Source of the DNA: Flavobacterium humi
GTDB taxonomy: Bacteria > Bacteroidota > Bacteroidia > Flavobacteriales > Flavobacteriaceae
Assembly (NCBI RefSeq): GCF_004745595.1
Contig: NZ_SRLH01000002.1
Coordinates: 186,001 to 250,000 of the forward strand
Length of the DNA: 64,000 bases
Direction of reading: 5' to 3'
Position 1 is the first letter of the stretch; each line of letters starts with the position of its first letter. A program made the position numbers and the translations under genes. Positions 26,502-35,907 of the stretch are shown one piece after another. The notes beneath the pieces were generated by a model, which did not search any database, was not told the origin of the DNA, and was given only the letters and a program-made list of their open reading frames with translations.

Positions 26502-26789
26502 ATGAAAAAATTAAGAGCAAATCTGGAGAAGTGGTTTGATGAGCTGGATGAACGCTGGCGGGCGTTGACCTTACGCAAACAGCAGCAATACACCCTTTAT
26601 TTTTTTGTGGGATACCTGCTGCTTACCGCCGGGGTTATTTGTAAAGTCTGCCTCGATACAGCAAGGTCTGACAATGACATGTTGATCAATCATATCGAAA
26701 AACCAGCCCTAAAAAAGAAAGAAAGTCCCAGAGCGATAAAGGACACTTTGAAAACAATTCTAAAAAATAAGATTTATGAAGGAAAATGA
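26502..26789 (+). CDS. traL: TraL (DUF3989) membrane protein
   Basis: Protein of 95 residues with a charged N-terminal helix (WFDELDERWRALTLRKQQQ), one membrane segment (LYFFVGYLLLTAGVICKVCL) and a basic tail. This is the DUF3989 small protein that precedes TraM. It overlaps traM by 14 bp. Confidence 0.75.
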   Translation: MKKLRANLEKWFDELDERWRALTLRKQQQYTLYFFVGYLLLTAGVICKVCLDTARSDNDMLINHIEKPALKKKESPRAIKDTLKTILKNKIYEGK

Positions 26790-28101
26790 AAAAAAGGTCA
26801 GCATCCTTGTTGAGGAAGGCGGCCAGAACAAAACATCCAATCTTCCCGATGATGCAAAAAGCAGGAAAGAACGGTTGAAAAAGCCACTGATATTTGTTTT
26901 AATGGGTGTCGTTTTTTTAGGCTGTATGTACCTGATATTTAAACCGTCTTCAGGGAAAAACGAAATCGAAAACATCGGACTAAACGATTCTGTTCCCCAG
27001 GCGAGCGATGCCGGGATGCAGGCAGACAAACAAAAGGCCTACGAGCAGGACATGCTGGAACAGAAAGAGCAGGAAAAGAGCAACGCTCTTACCACGCTGT
27101 CCGATTATTGGAATGAAGATAGTTCATCCAATGAAGAACAAAAGCTGTTATCAAATGAAGAAGATCAAACCAGTGCAAATGGTAACGGTACGGGAAAATC
27201 CGGTAATCCTGCACTAAACAGCTACCGTAGTGCGCAAAGTGCCTTGAATTCTTTTTATCAGGACGATAACAATGAAACTCAGGAACTCCGTAAGCAGCTC
27301 GACAATCTAAAGGAAAAACTGGCTGAAAAGGATATACCTGCTGGTATAACAGCCAATGAGCAGCTGGCACTAATGGAGAAATCCTACCAAATGGCTGCCA
27401 AATACCTTCCCTCTGGAACCAATACCACGCAGGCCTCAAGCAGCACTCCTAATACTGTTACTCCTTCAGCTGGTCAGAAAGAATATCTTGCTTCATTCAG
27501 TCCTGCAAGAAAAAGTACAGTATCATCGCTGTACCGTGAACCCAGTGACAGCATTTTTTTGGCCGACTGGAACCAAGCCAGAAACCGTAGTTTTTATACC
27601 GCAGGTTCGGTGCAGAAAGTTCTACAGCCCAAGAACAGCATCAAAGCGTGTGTACAGGAAACTCAGACCATCATCGGTGAAAGCATAGTACAGCTGCGTT
27701 TATTAGAGCCTGCTAAAACACCAGAGCATACTATTAAGCAGGGAACTGTCTTAACCGCAATCAGCAAATTTCAAGCAGGGCGCTTACAGTTAAAAATTAA
27801 TTCCATAGAGCTGGACGGCAATATCATCCCGGTAGAAATTACCATTTATGATCTCGATGGACAACAGGGTTTGTTTGTACCATACTCTCCAGAAATAAAT
27901 GCCCTTACCGAAATGGCGGGCAATATGAGCCAGCAGTCAGGAACAAGCCTGATGCTGACCCAATCGGCTGGACAGCAGATAGCCGCAGAGATGAGCAAAG
28001 GAGTAGTTCAGGGGATCTCGGGATATTTCGCTAAAAAAGTGAGGACGCCAAAAGTTACCCTTAAGGCCGGGCATCAACTCTTCCTGGTCTCTAAAAAATA
28101 G
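26776..28101 (+). CDS. traM: TraM, VirB10-like protein
   Basis: Protein of 441 residues with a cytoplasmic charged head and one membrane segment (LIFVLMGVVFLGCMYLIF, about 39-56). A long glutamine-, asparagine- and serine-rich linker follows, then a C-terminal beta domain (from about residue 290) ending in TLKAGHQLFLVSKK. This is the architecture of TraM, which bridges the inner and outer membrane parts of the apparatus. Confidence 0.88.
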   Translation: MKENEKKVSILVEEGGQNKTSNLPDDAKSRKERLKKPLIFVLMGVVFLGCMYLIFKPSSGKNEIENIGLNDSVPQASDAGMQADKQKAYEQDMLEQKEQEKSNALTTLSDYWNEDSSSNEEQKLLSNEEDQTSANGNGTGKSGNPALNSYRSAQSALNSFYQDDNNETQELRKQLDNLKEKLAEKDIPAGITANEQLALMEKSYQMAAKYLPSGTNTTQASSSTPNTVTPSAGQKEYLASFSPARKSTVSSLYREPSDSIFLADWNQARNRSFYTAGSVQKVLQPKNSIKACVQETQTIIGESIVQLRLLEPAKTPEHTIKQGTVLTAISKFQAGRLQLKINSIELDGNIIPVEITIYDLDGQQGLFVPYSPEINALTEMAGNMSQQSGTSLMLTQSAGQQIAAEMSKGVVQGISGYFAKKVRTPKVTLKAGHQLFLVSKK

Positions 28102-28123
28102 TAATCTTAAAATCAATCACATA

Positions 28124-29017
28124 ATGAAAAAACATTTTAAAACCTTTAGGGCTTTTGCCCTGATGATCGTTCCTTTTGCTTCGTCCATGGCACAGGATAA
28201 TGTAAAATCGTCACTTGCTTCGGGCAGTATAGAGCCATACCACATGGAAGTTACGTACGAGAAGACTTCCCATCTGATTTTTCCCACTGCTATCCGCTAT
28301 GTTGATCTGGGAAGCGAATACCTGATTGCCGGAAAAGCAGATGATGCGGAAAATGTGTTGCGTATAAAAGCATCAGTAAGGGAGTTTGAAGCCGAAACCA
28401 ATTTTTCGGTGATTACCAACGACGGCCGCTTTTACAGTTTTAATGTCTATTACAGTCCCTGTCCTGAGACATTAAGCTATGATCTGCAGGCGATGCAAAA
28501 AACGGCAGATAAGTCCAATGGAAATGATGTGCTTTTTGAAGAGCTGGGCAGCAACCCACCATCACTGGCAGGCCTGTTATTGGAAACTATTTACAAAAAA
28601 GACAGGCGTATTATAAAACATATCGGGGCTAAAAGTTTCGGCATAGAATTGATCCTGAAAGGTATTTACATCCATAAAGGACAATACTATTTCCACATGG
28701 AACTTGCCAACCGCGCTCATGTTCCTTTCCAGATTGATTTTATCAACTTCAAAATAGTCGACAAAAAGCTGGCCAAACGTACTGTTGTACAACAAAGAGC
28801 TATTATACCGCTTCGTATTTACAAGCAGCTGGATGCCATTGACGGAAAAACGATCGATCAAAATGTGTTCCTGCTGGACCAGTTTACAATTACTGATGAC
28901 AAGGTACTACAGATTGAGATCTTCGAGAAGAATGGCGGCAGACACCAGACACTTCAGGTAGAAAATTCGGATTTGATAAGAGCCCGGCTAATTGATGATA
29001 TGCACCTGAAGATATAG
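28124..29017 (+). CDS. traN: TraN, VirB9-like outer-membrane complex protein
   Basis: Protein of 297 residues with a signal peptide ending SSMAQ and a beta-rich body including LIFPTAIRYVDLGSEYLIAGKADDAENVL in two adjoining strands. This is the TraN (DUF4138) pattern. It is expected to pair with TraM and TraO in the outer-membrane core. It follows traM by 22 bp. Confidence 0.9.
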   Translation: MKKHFKTFRAFALMIVPFASSMAQDNVKSSLASGSIEPYHMEVTYEKTSHLIFPTAIRYVDLGSEYLIAGKADDAENVLRIKASVREFEAETNFSVITNDGRFYSFNVYYSPCPETLSYDLQAMQKTADKSNGNDVLFEELGSNPPSLAGLLLETIYKKDRRIIKHIGAKSFGIELILKGIYIHKGQYYFHMELANRAHVPFQIDFINFKIVDKKLAKRTVVQQRAIIPLRIYKQLDAIDGKTIDQNVFLLDQFTITDDKVLQIEIFEKNGGRHQTLQVENSDLIRARLIDDMHLKI

Positions 29018-29038
29018 CAACCTAATAAAAAACAATAA

Positions 29039-29599
29039 ATGAAAAAATATCTATTGGCAGTGCTGTTTGTCATAACAGGCAGCACTATGATGCAAGCACA
29101 GCGCCTGCTGCCCAGACAAAAAGGACTGGAAATTAATACAGGAACCTTATCCCGTTATGATTCCGACAAGAATTATTACCTAAGCATAGGGCTGACCGTA
29201 AATGGCAGAAATGGTAATTACCAATTGTATGCAGTGGAATATACCCATCAATATTCAAAATACAAAGAGCTGAGAATACCGCAGGAAACGTACAGTATGG
29301 AAGGAGGTTATAGTTTTTACCTGTTTGGAGATATACGAAAAAATATTTCCCTTAATGCAGGCATTACTGGGATTATCGGTTATGAAACCATCAATCGTGG
29401 TAATGAAGTCCTCTATGATGGTGCTAAGATTCTGAGTGAAGAAGATTTTATCTACGGCACGGGAGGAAAACTGTCTTTGGAGACCTATTTATCAGATCAT
29501 TTTGTATTACTTGTTCAGGCAAGGGCAAAAGTATTCTGGGGAACATCGTTGGAACAGCTTCGAGCGTCTGTAGGTGTGGGATTACGATATAACTTTTAA
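29039..29599 (+). CDS. traO: TraO outer-membrane protein
   Basis: Protein of 186 residues with a signal peptide (LAVLFVITGSTMMQAQ) and alternating beta strands ending in VGVGLRYNF, where the terminal phenylalanine is typical of outer-membrane barrels. Its position between TraN and TraQ and its size identify TraO. Gaps are 21 bp upstream and 11 bp downstream. Confidence 0.85.
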   Translation: MKKYLLAVLFVITGSTMMQAQRLLPRQKGLEINTGTLSRYDSDKNYYLSIGLTVNGRNGNYQLYAVEYTHQYSKYKELRIPQETYSMEGGYSFYLFGDIRKNISLNAGITGIIGYETINRGNEVLYDGAKILSEEDFIYGTGGKLSLETYLSDHFVLLVQARAKVFWGTSLEQLRASVGVGLRYNF

Positions 29600-29610
29600 A
29601 AACAATAATT

Positions 29611-30072
29611 ATGAAATCAATATTCAAATACAAAAACTTCGGTTTTACAGCACCCTTTAAATATCTATGGCTGTTTTTTGTCCTAATGCTAAGCACAAGT
29701 CTTCTTTCTTCATGTGAAAAGGAAGATTTGGAAATCCAAAAAGATTTTCCATTTGAAGTTAGTGTAATGCCGATCCCGGTAGCAATTGCCAATGGTCAAA
29801 CAGTTGAACTAAGGCTTACAATTCAAAGAAAGGACAGATACAGCGGCAATCAATATTTTATTCGCTATTTTCAATATGAGGGTCTGGGTCTGCTGCGATA
29901 CGACCAGCAGCATTCCTTTGTTCCCAATAATTTATATGCAGTTCCGGCAGAGCAATTCCGATTGTATTATACGTCACAGGCCTATGTAACACATTCTTTC
30001 ACTTTGTGGATTTCTGATAATTTTGGAAATGAGAAACAGCTTAATTTTCAATTAAACAGCATTAATCGATAA
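29611..30072 (+). CDS. traQ: TraQ-like DUF3872 lipoprotein
   Basis: Protein of 153 residues. A hydrophobic segment ends in a lipobox (LLSSC, cysteine near residue 35), so the mature protein should be lipid-anchored. The domain that follows begins FPFEVSVMPIPVAIANGQ and is the DUF3872 type. It is the last gene of the transfer operon and is followed by a strong terminator. The TraP primase found between TraO and TraQ in CTnDOT is absent here. Confidence 0.82.
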   Translation: MKSIFKYKNFGFTAPFKYLWLFFVLMLSTSLLSSCEKEDLEIQKDFPFEVSVMPIPVAIANGQTVELRLTIQRKDRYSGNQYFIRYFQYEGLGLLRYDQQHSFVPNNLYAVPAEQFRLYYTSQAYVTHSFTLWISDNFGNEKQLNFQLNSINR

Positions 30073-30097
30073 ATTTATTAACAATTACTATAAAGTG

Positions 30098-30132
30098 AAT
30101 TGACCTGCTAAAATATAGCAGGTCAATTTTTT
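30098..30132 (+). terminator. Terminator of the transfer operon
   Basis: Perfect 13-bp stem (AATTGACCTGCTA and its complement) with a 5-nt AAATA loop, followed by a T run, starting 26 bp after the traQ stop. It closes the long traA-traQ transcription unit. Confidence 0.85.
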
Positions 30133-30186
30133 ATGATCTGTTTTAGGGGTACTGGATTAGTAAAAGCCAGTTCAACAGGCTTAATC

Positions 30187-30230
30187 TGGTGTTGAAGGCT
30201 TTACCAACTATGAAACAGCCTTCAACACCA
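30187..30230. terminator. Second strong hairpin after the transfer operon
   Basis: Perfect 14-bp arms (TGGTGTTGAAGGCT at 30187-30200 and its complement at 30217-30230) around a 16-nt loop. A run of T follows about 12 bp later. It could be a back-up terminator or end of the cassette region to its right; it also faces the leftward peptidase gene. Confidence 0.5.
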
Positions 30231-30325
30231 ATACTAATAAAGTTTTTTTAATATATTCGGATTACCGCTCTATCCTCTTCTTTTCCCCATTGTACTTGCC
30301 ACGTTCTACCGTCTATTTGGACTTG

Positions 30326-31318
30326 TTATATAATGTGCTTATTCCAAACTTCCATAGCGTCTTCATAATCTGTACTATCAAAGTTTAAAATCTCGTTCAT
30401 ATACTTTAAAATCTCATTATAGAAAGCTTCAGTTTTATATACTAAATCAGAAAATTTGGTTGGAAATATTCCATTATCTTCCAACTCTTGATAGAATTCA
30501 AGAATACTTTTGAAAATTTCACTTCCATTTAAAGTAATGTTCTTTTCTCTAAGGTTTGGCATATTTTCGATATGGTTAGAAATATTTAAAATTATGTTTA
30601 ACAATCTCAAAAATGGATGAGGATGAGAATAATTATCTATATAAATTTCAGCTTTATCTGAAAAATTAATTACATAATTAAGTAAGCAAGCTCCAAGTAT
30701 TTTAATCGTGGCAGTGGCAGTTTTTTGATCTATCTCGTTGCCTAAAATTTTATCAATGTATTGTTGTAAATGTGTTGCAATTGCAATAGAGGCATAAGTG
30801 TCAGCATTTATTTCTAATTTATGCTTGACTAAATCATATTTATCATCAGTTTTTCTTTCTTGTAATTCAATCTCGTTTTTCTTTTTACAAAACTGAAACA
30901 AATGCGCCAATTCATGATAATATGTAAATTGTGTAGTTAGTTGAAAAGCTAAATAACTCATAGGATTGTCAAGCTTTTTAATTAAATCAGGGAACTTATT
31001 TTCTACAAATTCATTTAGTTTTTTGTTTTGTGAATAATTTGAAAGGCAATTTTTCATTAAACCTAAATTAATTAAAATAACATTTTGCCCATTTACAAAA
31101 CCTGCCTTCGCGTTTATTTCAAAAGAATTTGTGTATAAGAAAATGTTTGGAGAAATATTTTCTTTTTTAGAGTTAATGTCTAAATTTTCTCTACAAAATT
31201 TATATAACCCTTCAAAATGCTCTTCGATAGGTAATCCTCTAAAATCAAAGATATCTGCATTTTTTAGAATGCTGTTTTTCGTTGAGTTTTCTATTTCTAG
31301 GTCGTAGTTTTCTGGCAT
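30326..31318 (-). CDS. Zinc metallopeptidase-like protein (HELAH) in a cassette-like unit
   Basis: Soluble protein of 330 residues with TYYHELAHLFQF (H135, E136, H139) and a downstream acidic element KLEINADTYAS (E169) that could give the third zinc ligand, the gluzincin layout. No signal peptide, so probably cytoplasmic. The gene is very AT-rich and on the strand opposite the tra genes. Its start lies 3 bp from an attC-like site, and its stop overlaps a 7-bp complement of the core at its other end. Substrate unknown; defence or toxin role possible but unproven. Confidence 0.7.
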   Translation of the reverse strand: MPENYDLEIENSTKNSILKNADIFDFRGLPIEEHFEGLYKFCRENLDINSKKENISPNIFLYTNSFEINAKAGFVNGQNVILINLGLMKNCLSNYSQNKKLNEFVENKFPDLIKKLDNPMSYLAFQLTTQFTYYHELAHLFQFCKKKNEIELQERKTDDKYDLVKHKLEINADTYASIAIATHLQQYIDKILGNEIDQKTATATIKILGACLLNYVINFSDKAEIYIDNYSHPHPFLRLLNIILNISNHIENMPNLREKNITLNGSEIFKSILEFYQELEDNGIFPTKFSDLVYKTEAFYNEILKYMNEILNFDSTDYEDAMEVWNKHII

Positions 31319-31320
31319 AT

Positions 31321-31451
31321 CATATAACGTCCCGCCGGCTTGGCGAGGTTTGGGACTAAATTAAGATTTATTTTCAGTTTATGATTATTTTCCAAATGCA
31401 AAATCAGTTTTAAATCAAGCCAAAAACCCAAATTTTGCCAAACCGTTAGGC
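31321..31451 (-). repeat. attC-like recombination site between two cassette genes
   Basis: Read on the minus strand: R'' GCCTAAC (31445-31451), then GGTTTGGC (31437-31444) and TTTGGG (31427-31432). After a central region of about 70 nt come CCCAAA (31349-31354), GCCAAGCC (31337-31344) and a core GTTATATG (31321-31328). The two halves pair across an internal 4x4 mismatch, with 8 unpaired bases before the core. Length 131 bp and the R''-L''...L'-R' order match integron attC sites; the right core departs from GTTRRRY at one base. Confidence 0.55.
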
Positions 31452-31456
31452 GCAGC

Positions 31457-32014
31457 TTATATAACCATTTCGTTTTGTTCTAAATATGAAATGTAACAAT
31501 TTAAATTGTCATAAATTTTAATAAAAACTTTGAATAAGTATGGTTTAATTGAGTCAAAAGTCAATTCTTCATTTAAGTCATAATTATGATAATTATTCAT
31601 AAACTGTTTTATATCTCGTCTTTCCGTTGCGTCTAAAGTTTGAAATATGTCATTGTTATCATAGTCATGAAAATTTGATAAATGTATAAATGCGCATCCA
31701 AATTTATATACTGAATTTGACCAACCTTGTAAATTATTTGAGATATCGACCATGCTTTTATCCGTAACAATTGAACCATTAGAATTTCTCCATCTTTTAC
31801 CATTTAATGTGAGTTGAATTAATCTTTCTCTTTCTGGGATTGGAAGGTTAAGAAGAAAAATGCATCTTACCATTGAATCTAATTCTTGTCTTAAAATTGA
31901 AGCAACTTGTCCGTAATAATTTGAGGAAAACAGAATATCTACGGCAGATTTATTTTCTTCTGATCTTTTTCTAATAAGCTCGCAGAACTTTAATGTATTT
32001 TGGTTGGTTGTCAT
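31457..32014 (-). CDS. Unknown cassette-borne protein
   Basis: Protein of 185 residues, mainly helical (QVASILRQELDSMVRCIFLL, KFGCAFIHLSNFHDY), with no signal or membrane segment. The early Y-x-x-A-x-x-x-x-R pattern recalls HEPN-like or DUF5677-like helical proteins, but I do not recognise it with confidence. It is bounded by GTTAGGC 24 bp upstream of its start and an attC-like site 6 bp after its stop, so it has the shape of a complete integron-type gene cassette. Confidence 0.65.
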   Translation of the reverse strand: MTTNQNTLKFCELIRKRSEENKSAVDILFSSNYYGQVASILRQELDSMVRCIFLLNLPIPERERLIQLTLNGKRWRNSNGSIVTDKSMVDISNNLQGWSNSVYKFGCAFIHLSNFHDYDNNDIFQTLDATERRDIKQFMNNYHNYDLNEELTFDSIKPYLFKVFIKIYDNLNCYISYLEQNEMVI

Positions 32015-32037
32015 TATATTAGTTGTTGTTAAGTTGC

Positions 32038-32044
32038 GCCTAAC
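32038..32044 (-). other. Cassette core site GTTAGGC
   Basis: On the minus strand the sequence is GTTAGGC, an exact GTTRRRY core, 24 bp upstream of the 185-residue gene. It is the reverse complement of the GCCTAAC box at the far end of that unit, as expected for the two ends of one cassette. Between here and alkB (32045-32189) there is only AT-rich DNA. Confidence 0.5.
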
Positions 32045-32189
32045 TTGTTTATAGTGATGACTAGCTCATCATAATACACCTGTTTTTAGATAGATTGTGA
32101 TGATAAATTCTGTTTTTTATCATATTATATGTTTCAAATATAATAAATTATAAACCAGTTTTTTGACTTATAACAAAATAATAAAATCA

Positions 32190-32834
32190 CTATTGCTGGG
32201 CACTAATCTGACGAAAAGTTAAATTAATTCTTGGCAATACATCGCGGGCCGTTTTAGGTACCTGATGCTCCCAATACGTGTTTGTACTCCCTGCCATCAA
32301 TAGGAAAGTACCATGATGCAAAGGGATTTCTATCTGTGGAATATGTTTTAAAAATTTATGGCGCAGACGGAACATACGGGTTTCACCAAATGTTACCGAG
32401 GCTATATTCATATCTTTGTTGCTGCTGGCGGTTTTATCACTATGCCAGGATACACCATCATTCCCATTTCGATAGAGATTGAGCAATACTGCATTGAATT
32501 TCATTTGTGTTTCATTTTCTACCTTTTCCCTGATGGCAAGCAGTTCCGCAGGCCAGTTGGGATTGGATTTTCGGGAGCTTCGATTCGTATCTCCATACCA
32601 TGAGACCATTCTTGGTGCCGTTACCACCTTGTCGTACATCGGCATATCATATTTGCGCCATGTGGTTTGATGGAGCAAAGTGTTATAATAAACATCGGAC
32701 TCTTCCTTAGAGAAAAAATTGTCAATCAATATTAAATCAGCGTCAGGAGCGTCAAAAATTCTTTTACCGCCTGTTCCGGATGCGAAAATTTCGGTGTCGT
32801 TAAAGAGCGTCATCATTGTTATTTGCTTTTTCAT
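32190..32834 (-). CDS. alkB: AlkB-like alpha-ketoglutarate-dependent dioxygenase
   Basis: Fe(II)/2-oxoglutarate enzyme of 214 residues that removes alkyl groups from DNA or RNA bases. The iron ligands H131 and D133 (SWHSDK) and H190 (WEHQVPK) and the co-substrate arginines R202/R208 (PRINLTFR) are all present. The start may be Met1 or Met8. It is the last gene of the dinB-dnaE-alkB operon (16-bp gap after dnaE), linking alkylation repair with lesion-bypass polymerases under the S24 repressor. Confidence 0.88.
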   Translation of the reverse strand: MKKQITMMTLFNDTEIFASGTGGKRIFDAPDADLILIDNFFSKEESDVYYNTLLHQTTWRKYDMPMYDKVVTAPRMVSWYGDTNRSSRKSNPNWPAELLAIREKVENETQMKFNAVLLNLYRNGNDGVSWHSDKTASSNKDMNIASVTFGETRMFRLRHKFLKHIPQIEIPLHHGTFLLMAGSTNTYWEHQVPKTARDVLPRINLTFRQISAQQ

Positions 32835-32850
32835 GTTCTTTACTTTTTTA

Positions 32851-35800
32851 CTATTGGGCCATTCTGTGTCGCGGCATATTATATTCGTGTTCCTGCGGAT
32901 AAGGTTCCCGATGGGTCATGCTCACATCCTCACGAATCTGCTGCTGAGTATGGAATCTTCTTTCGTCTGTAGCTGAATAGCGAGGATCAGCAATAAAGGG
33001 CATTTTTGCCATTTTGGATATGGTGATGGTCGGGAAATGATAATCAACTTCTACTTTGCCCAGCAGCAGGTAACATCCTCCACTCTTAAAAGGATAATCG
33101 CGCAGCGAATCTGCAAAATGGGCCGTGTCGAAAAACTCCCCTTCCGCATCTATCCAGGTCCCAAAATACATGTCACCGCGTTTGGTGGGAACGTGTTTTC
33201 TTGAAATCAGATACGCAAGCATTCTGACCATTTTCTTATGATGTTTAGTTAGCTCCTTTGCCATTACATCCCCACGGAAGGAAGTCTTCAGTAAATTAAA
33301 GGGCGTAACGGAAACAGGAAAATCAAGAAGCTCAATTTCATCAAAGGCGTCCTCAAATGGTGAGCGTTCGAGTACCGGTAATTTATACTCTTTTACAGGT
33401 TCCTGAAGCAACAGGGGATTACGGTTCTCGGGCTTGAAATTGATCAGAATCAACCGTGCAATGATGAGCAGTTCGTTTTTCTGCTTGCCGGTAAAACGAA
33501 AGGCATTAATGAAAATCAGCGTCTGGATTCCTTCAATCCCAATAGGGACACGGTTAATAAAATCTTCTAACGATTGGTATGGACCATTGGTATCTCGTTC
33601 CATTACTATCCACTCTGCTGTTTTTGATTCCAGACTTTTCAAATGCTGAAATCCCAAATAAATGTTCCTGCCCGATACATTGGTCTGCACATCACTTTTA
33701 TTGACACACGGATTATGGATTTTCGCACCCGACATCCTTGCTTCATGCACATAGACTTCGGTGCGGTAAAAACCTCCGAAATTGTTGATTACGGCTGTCA
33801 TGAACTCAATGGGGTAATGGACTTTCAAATAGAGGCTCTGGTAACTTTCCACTGCATAGGATGCCGAGTGTGCCTTGCAAAAGGAATATCCGGCAAAAGA
33901 TTCTATCTGCCTGTAAATTTCCTCACTTAATGATAGCGGATGCCCTTTTTGAGCGCAGGAAGCAAAAAAGTTGTCTTTTACTTTTTGCAGGGCTTCTTTG
34001 GATCGTCCCTTGCCGCTCATGGCACGTCTGAGGATATCGCCATCGGCAGCAGGCAGTCCGCCATAATGCAGTGCAATTTTAATCACGTCTTCCTGATACA
34101 CCATAATACCATAGGTTTCACCCAATTGTTCTTTGAATACCTCGTGGAAATATTCAAAACGGTCAGGATGGTTGTGCCTGAAAATATATTCCTTCATCAT
34201 TCCTGATTGTGCCACTCCCGGTCGGATAATGGAAGAGGCTGCCACCAGTACTTTATAATTATCACAGTTAAGTCTTCTGAGCAACCCCCGCATGGCAGGG
34301 CTTTCAATATAAAAGCAGCCAATAGTTTTGCCCAGACTTAAAAACCTGTTGCATTCTACCTCATCCTTAGAAATGGAAGTGTCCCGGATATTAACTTCAA
34401 TGCTTTGGTTTTTTTTAATCAGTTTTACAGCATCGTCAATATGTCCAATACCCCGCTGGCTCAAAATATCGAATTTATCAAAACCAATTTCTTCTGCCAC
34501 ATGCATATCAAACTGGACAATTGGAAAACCTTTTGGGGGCATTTCCAAAGCAGAATAATTAGTAATCGGCTTTTCGGAAATAATAATGCCACAGGAATGC
34601 ATGCTGCGCTGATTAGGATATTTTTCAAGCATCATGCCATAATACTGTACCATCTTCACCACTTTATTTTTATGATGCTGCTTCATCGGGTTCTTTGCCA
34701 ATTCATCCAGTTCTTCCTTTGGCAGACCAAAGACCTTACCCACTTCCCGGAAAATAGAACGGTATTTGAACTCTACGTTTGTACCGCAAAAAGCTACATG
34801 GTCTGCTCCGTATTTAGTGAATATATATTCTAAAATGATGTCGCGTTCTCTCCAGGACCAGTCAATATCAAAATCAGGAGGCGTTTTGCGGTTGAGGTTC
34901 AGAAAACGTTCAAAATACAAATCCAGTTCCAGCGGGCATATGTCTGTAATATCAAGGCAGTACGCAATAATACTATTGGCACCACTCCCACGGCCGATGT
35001 GAAGAAAGCCCTGACTGATGCTGTATTGTACGATATCCCATGTGATGAGAAAATAACCACTGAATTCCAATTCATCAATTACCCTGAGTTCCTTTTCAAC
35101 TCTTTGCAATGCTTCATTATTGCCATTACCATATCGGCGGATCATTCCTTCGTAAGCCAGTTTGGTAAGCAGTGCAATATCCTCCTGTTTATTTGCGGTG
35201 TAATGTTTTTTGTTTTTTGGGGTATTGAAATCGTAATGGAAATTACATTGCCCTATTATTTTTTTGGTATTTTCAATAATAACCGGATAGTCAATAAATT
35301 TGGCTGCAAGGTTCTCTAACGGCAGCATGACCTCTGAAACTTTGCAATAATCTTCTTCTGTTAACTTGGTACCAATAATATTCAAATCGATTGCCCTGAG
35401 TATCTTATGCAGATTAAATTCCTCTTTTGTTCTATAGGTAACACTTTGCAGTACTACCATTTTATTGATCCTGTTTTTCCATACAGGATTGTATAGCTTG
35501 GACAGCTGATCTGCGGTAATACCAATAAATTCATTTTCCCGCAGCTGGTCAGGAACATTGTCAAAGGGATAGATGATAAAAGTATTTTCAAAATCAGGTG
35601 CCTGTATGGGAAGCATCTTATCTTCAAAATTATGTCTGGTCAGTACACGGTTCATCTCGGCTATCCCTTCGTTATTCTTTGCCAAGCCTACGTACAGCTG
35701 TTTGGAGCTGTTATGGAAATCAACACCAACCAAAGGCTTTATTTTAAGAACTTCGCACGCCTTTGTAAAGTCATAAATTCCTGTTACCGTATTAATGTCT

Positions 35801-35907
35801 GTGAGTGCCATTGACTTCACACCAAACTGCGCAGCCTGTTCCACCAGTTCCTGTAATGGAATAGTCCCGTAACGGAGTGAATAGAAAGAATGACAGTTGA
35901 GGTACAT
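32851..35907 (-). CDS. dnaE: DNA polymerase III alpha subunit, accessory DnaE (error-prone type)
   Basis: Protein of 1,018 residues, shorter than a replicative DnaE. The N-terminal PHP-like domain opens with LNCHSFYSLR rather than the usual LHxHS, so some metal ligands may be lost. The polymerase core has HIGRGSGANSI (303-313) and the catalytic PDFDIDW (D345, D347, D349 nearby). Its start overlaps the dinB stop by one base. Accessory DnaE2 enzymes work with Y-family proteins in damage-induced mutagenesis; the linkage here supports that role. Confidence 0.88.
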   Translation of the reverse strand: MYLNCHSFYSLRYGTIPLQELVEQAAQFGVKSMALTDINTVTGIYDFTKACEVLKIKPLVGVDFHNSSKQLYVGLAKNNEGIAEMNRVLTRHNFEDKMLPIQAPDFENTFIIYPFDNVPDQLRENEFIGITADQLSKLYNPVWKNRINKMVVLQSVTYRTKEEFNLHKILRAIDLNIIGTKLTEEDYCKVSEVMLPLENLAAKFIDYPVIIENTKKIIGQCNFHYDFNTPKNKKHYTANKQEDIALLTKLAYEGMIRRYGNGNNEALQRVEKELRVIDELEFSGYFLITWDIVQYSISQGFLHIGRGSGANSIIAYCLDITDICPLELDLYFERFLNLNRKTPPDFDIDWSWRERDIILEYIFTKYGADHVAFCGTNVEFKYRSIFREVGKVFGLPKEELDELAKNPMKQHHKNKVVKMVQYYGMMLEKYPNQRSMHSCGIIISEKPITNYSALEMPPKGFPIVQFDMHVAEEIGFDKFDILSQRGIGHIDDAVKLIKKNQSIEVNIRDTSISKDEVECNRFLSLGKTIGCFYIESPAMRGLLRRLNCDNYKVLVAASSIIRPGVAQSGMMKEYIFRHNHPDRFEYFHEVFKEQLGETYGIMVYQEDVIKIALHYGGLPAADGDILRRAMSGKGRSKEALQKVKDNFFASCAQKGHPLSLSEEIYRQIESFAGYSFCKAHSASYAVESYQSLYLKVHYPIEFMTAVINNFGGFYRTEVYVHEARMSGAKIHNPCVNKSDVQTNVSGRNIYLGFQHLKSLESKTAEWIVMERDTNGPYQSLEDFINRVPIGIEGIQTLIFINAFRFTGKQKNELLIIARLILINFKPENRNPLLLQEPVKEYKLPVLERSPFEDAFDEIELLDFPVSVTPFNLLKTSFRGDVMAKELTKHHKKMVRMLAYLISRKHVPTKRGDMYFGTWIDAEGEFFDTAHFADSLRDYPFKSGGCYLLLGKVEVDYHFPTITISKMAKMPFIADPRYSATDERRFHTQQQIREDVSMTHREPYPQEHEYNMPRHRMAQ

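Noticed and set aside
30250..30325. In-frame 25-codon extension after the peptidase stop (minus strand)
   Set aside because: The frame continues after the stop but there is no read-through signal; short open stretches of this length are expected by chance, and the stop lies in the cassette-core complement.
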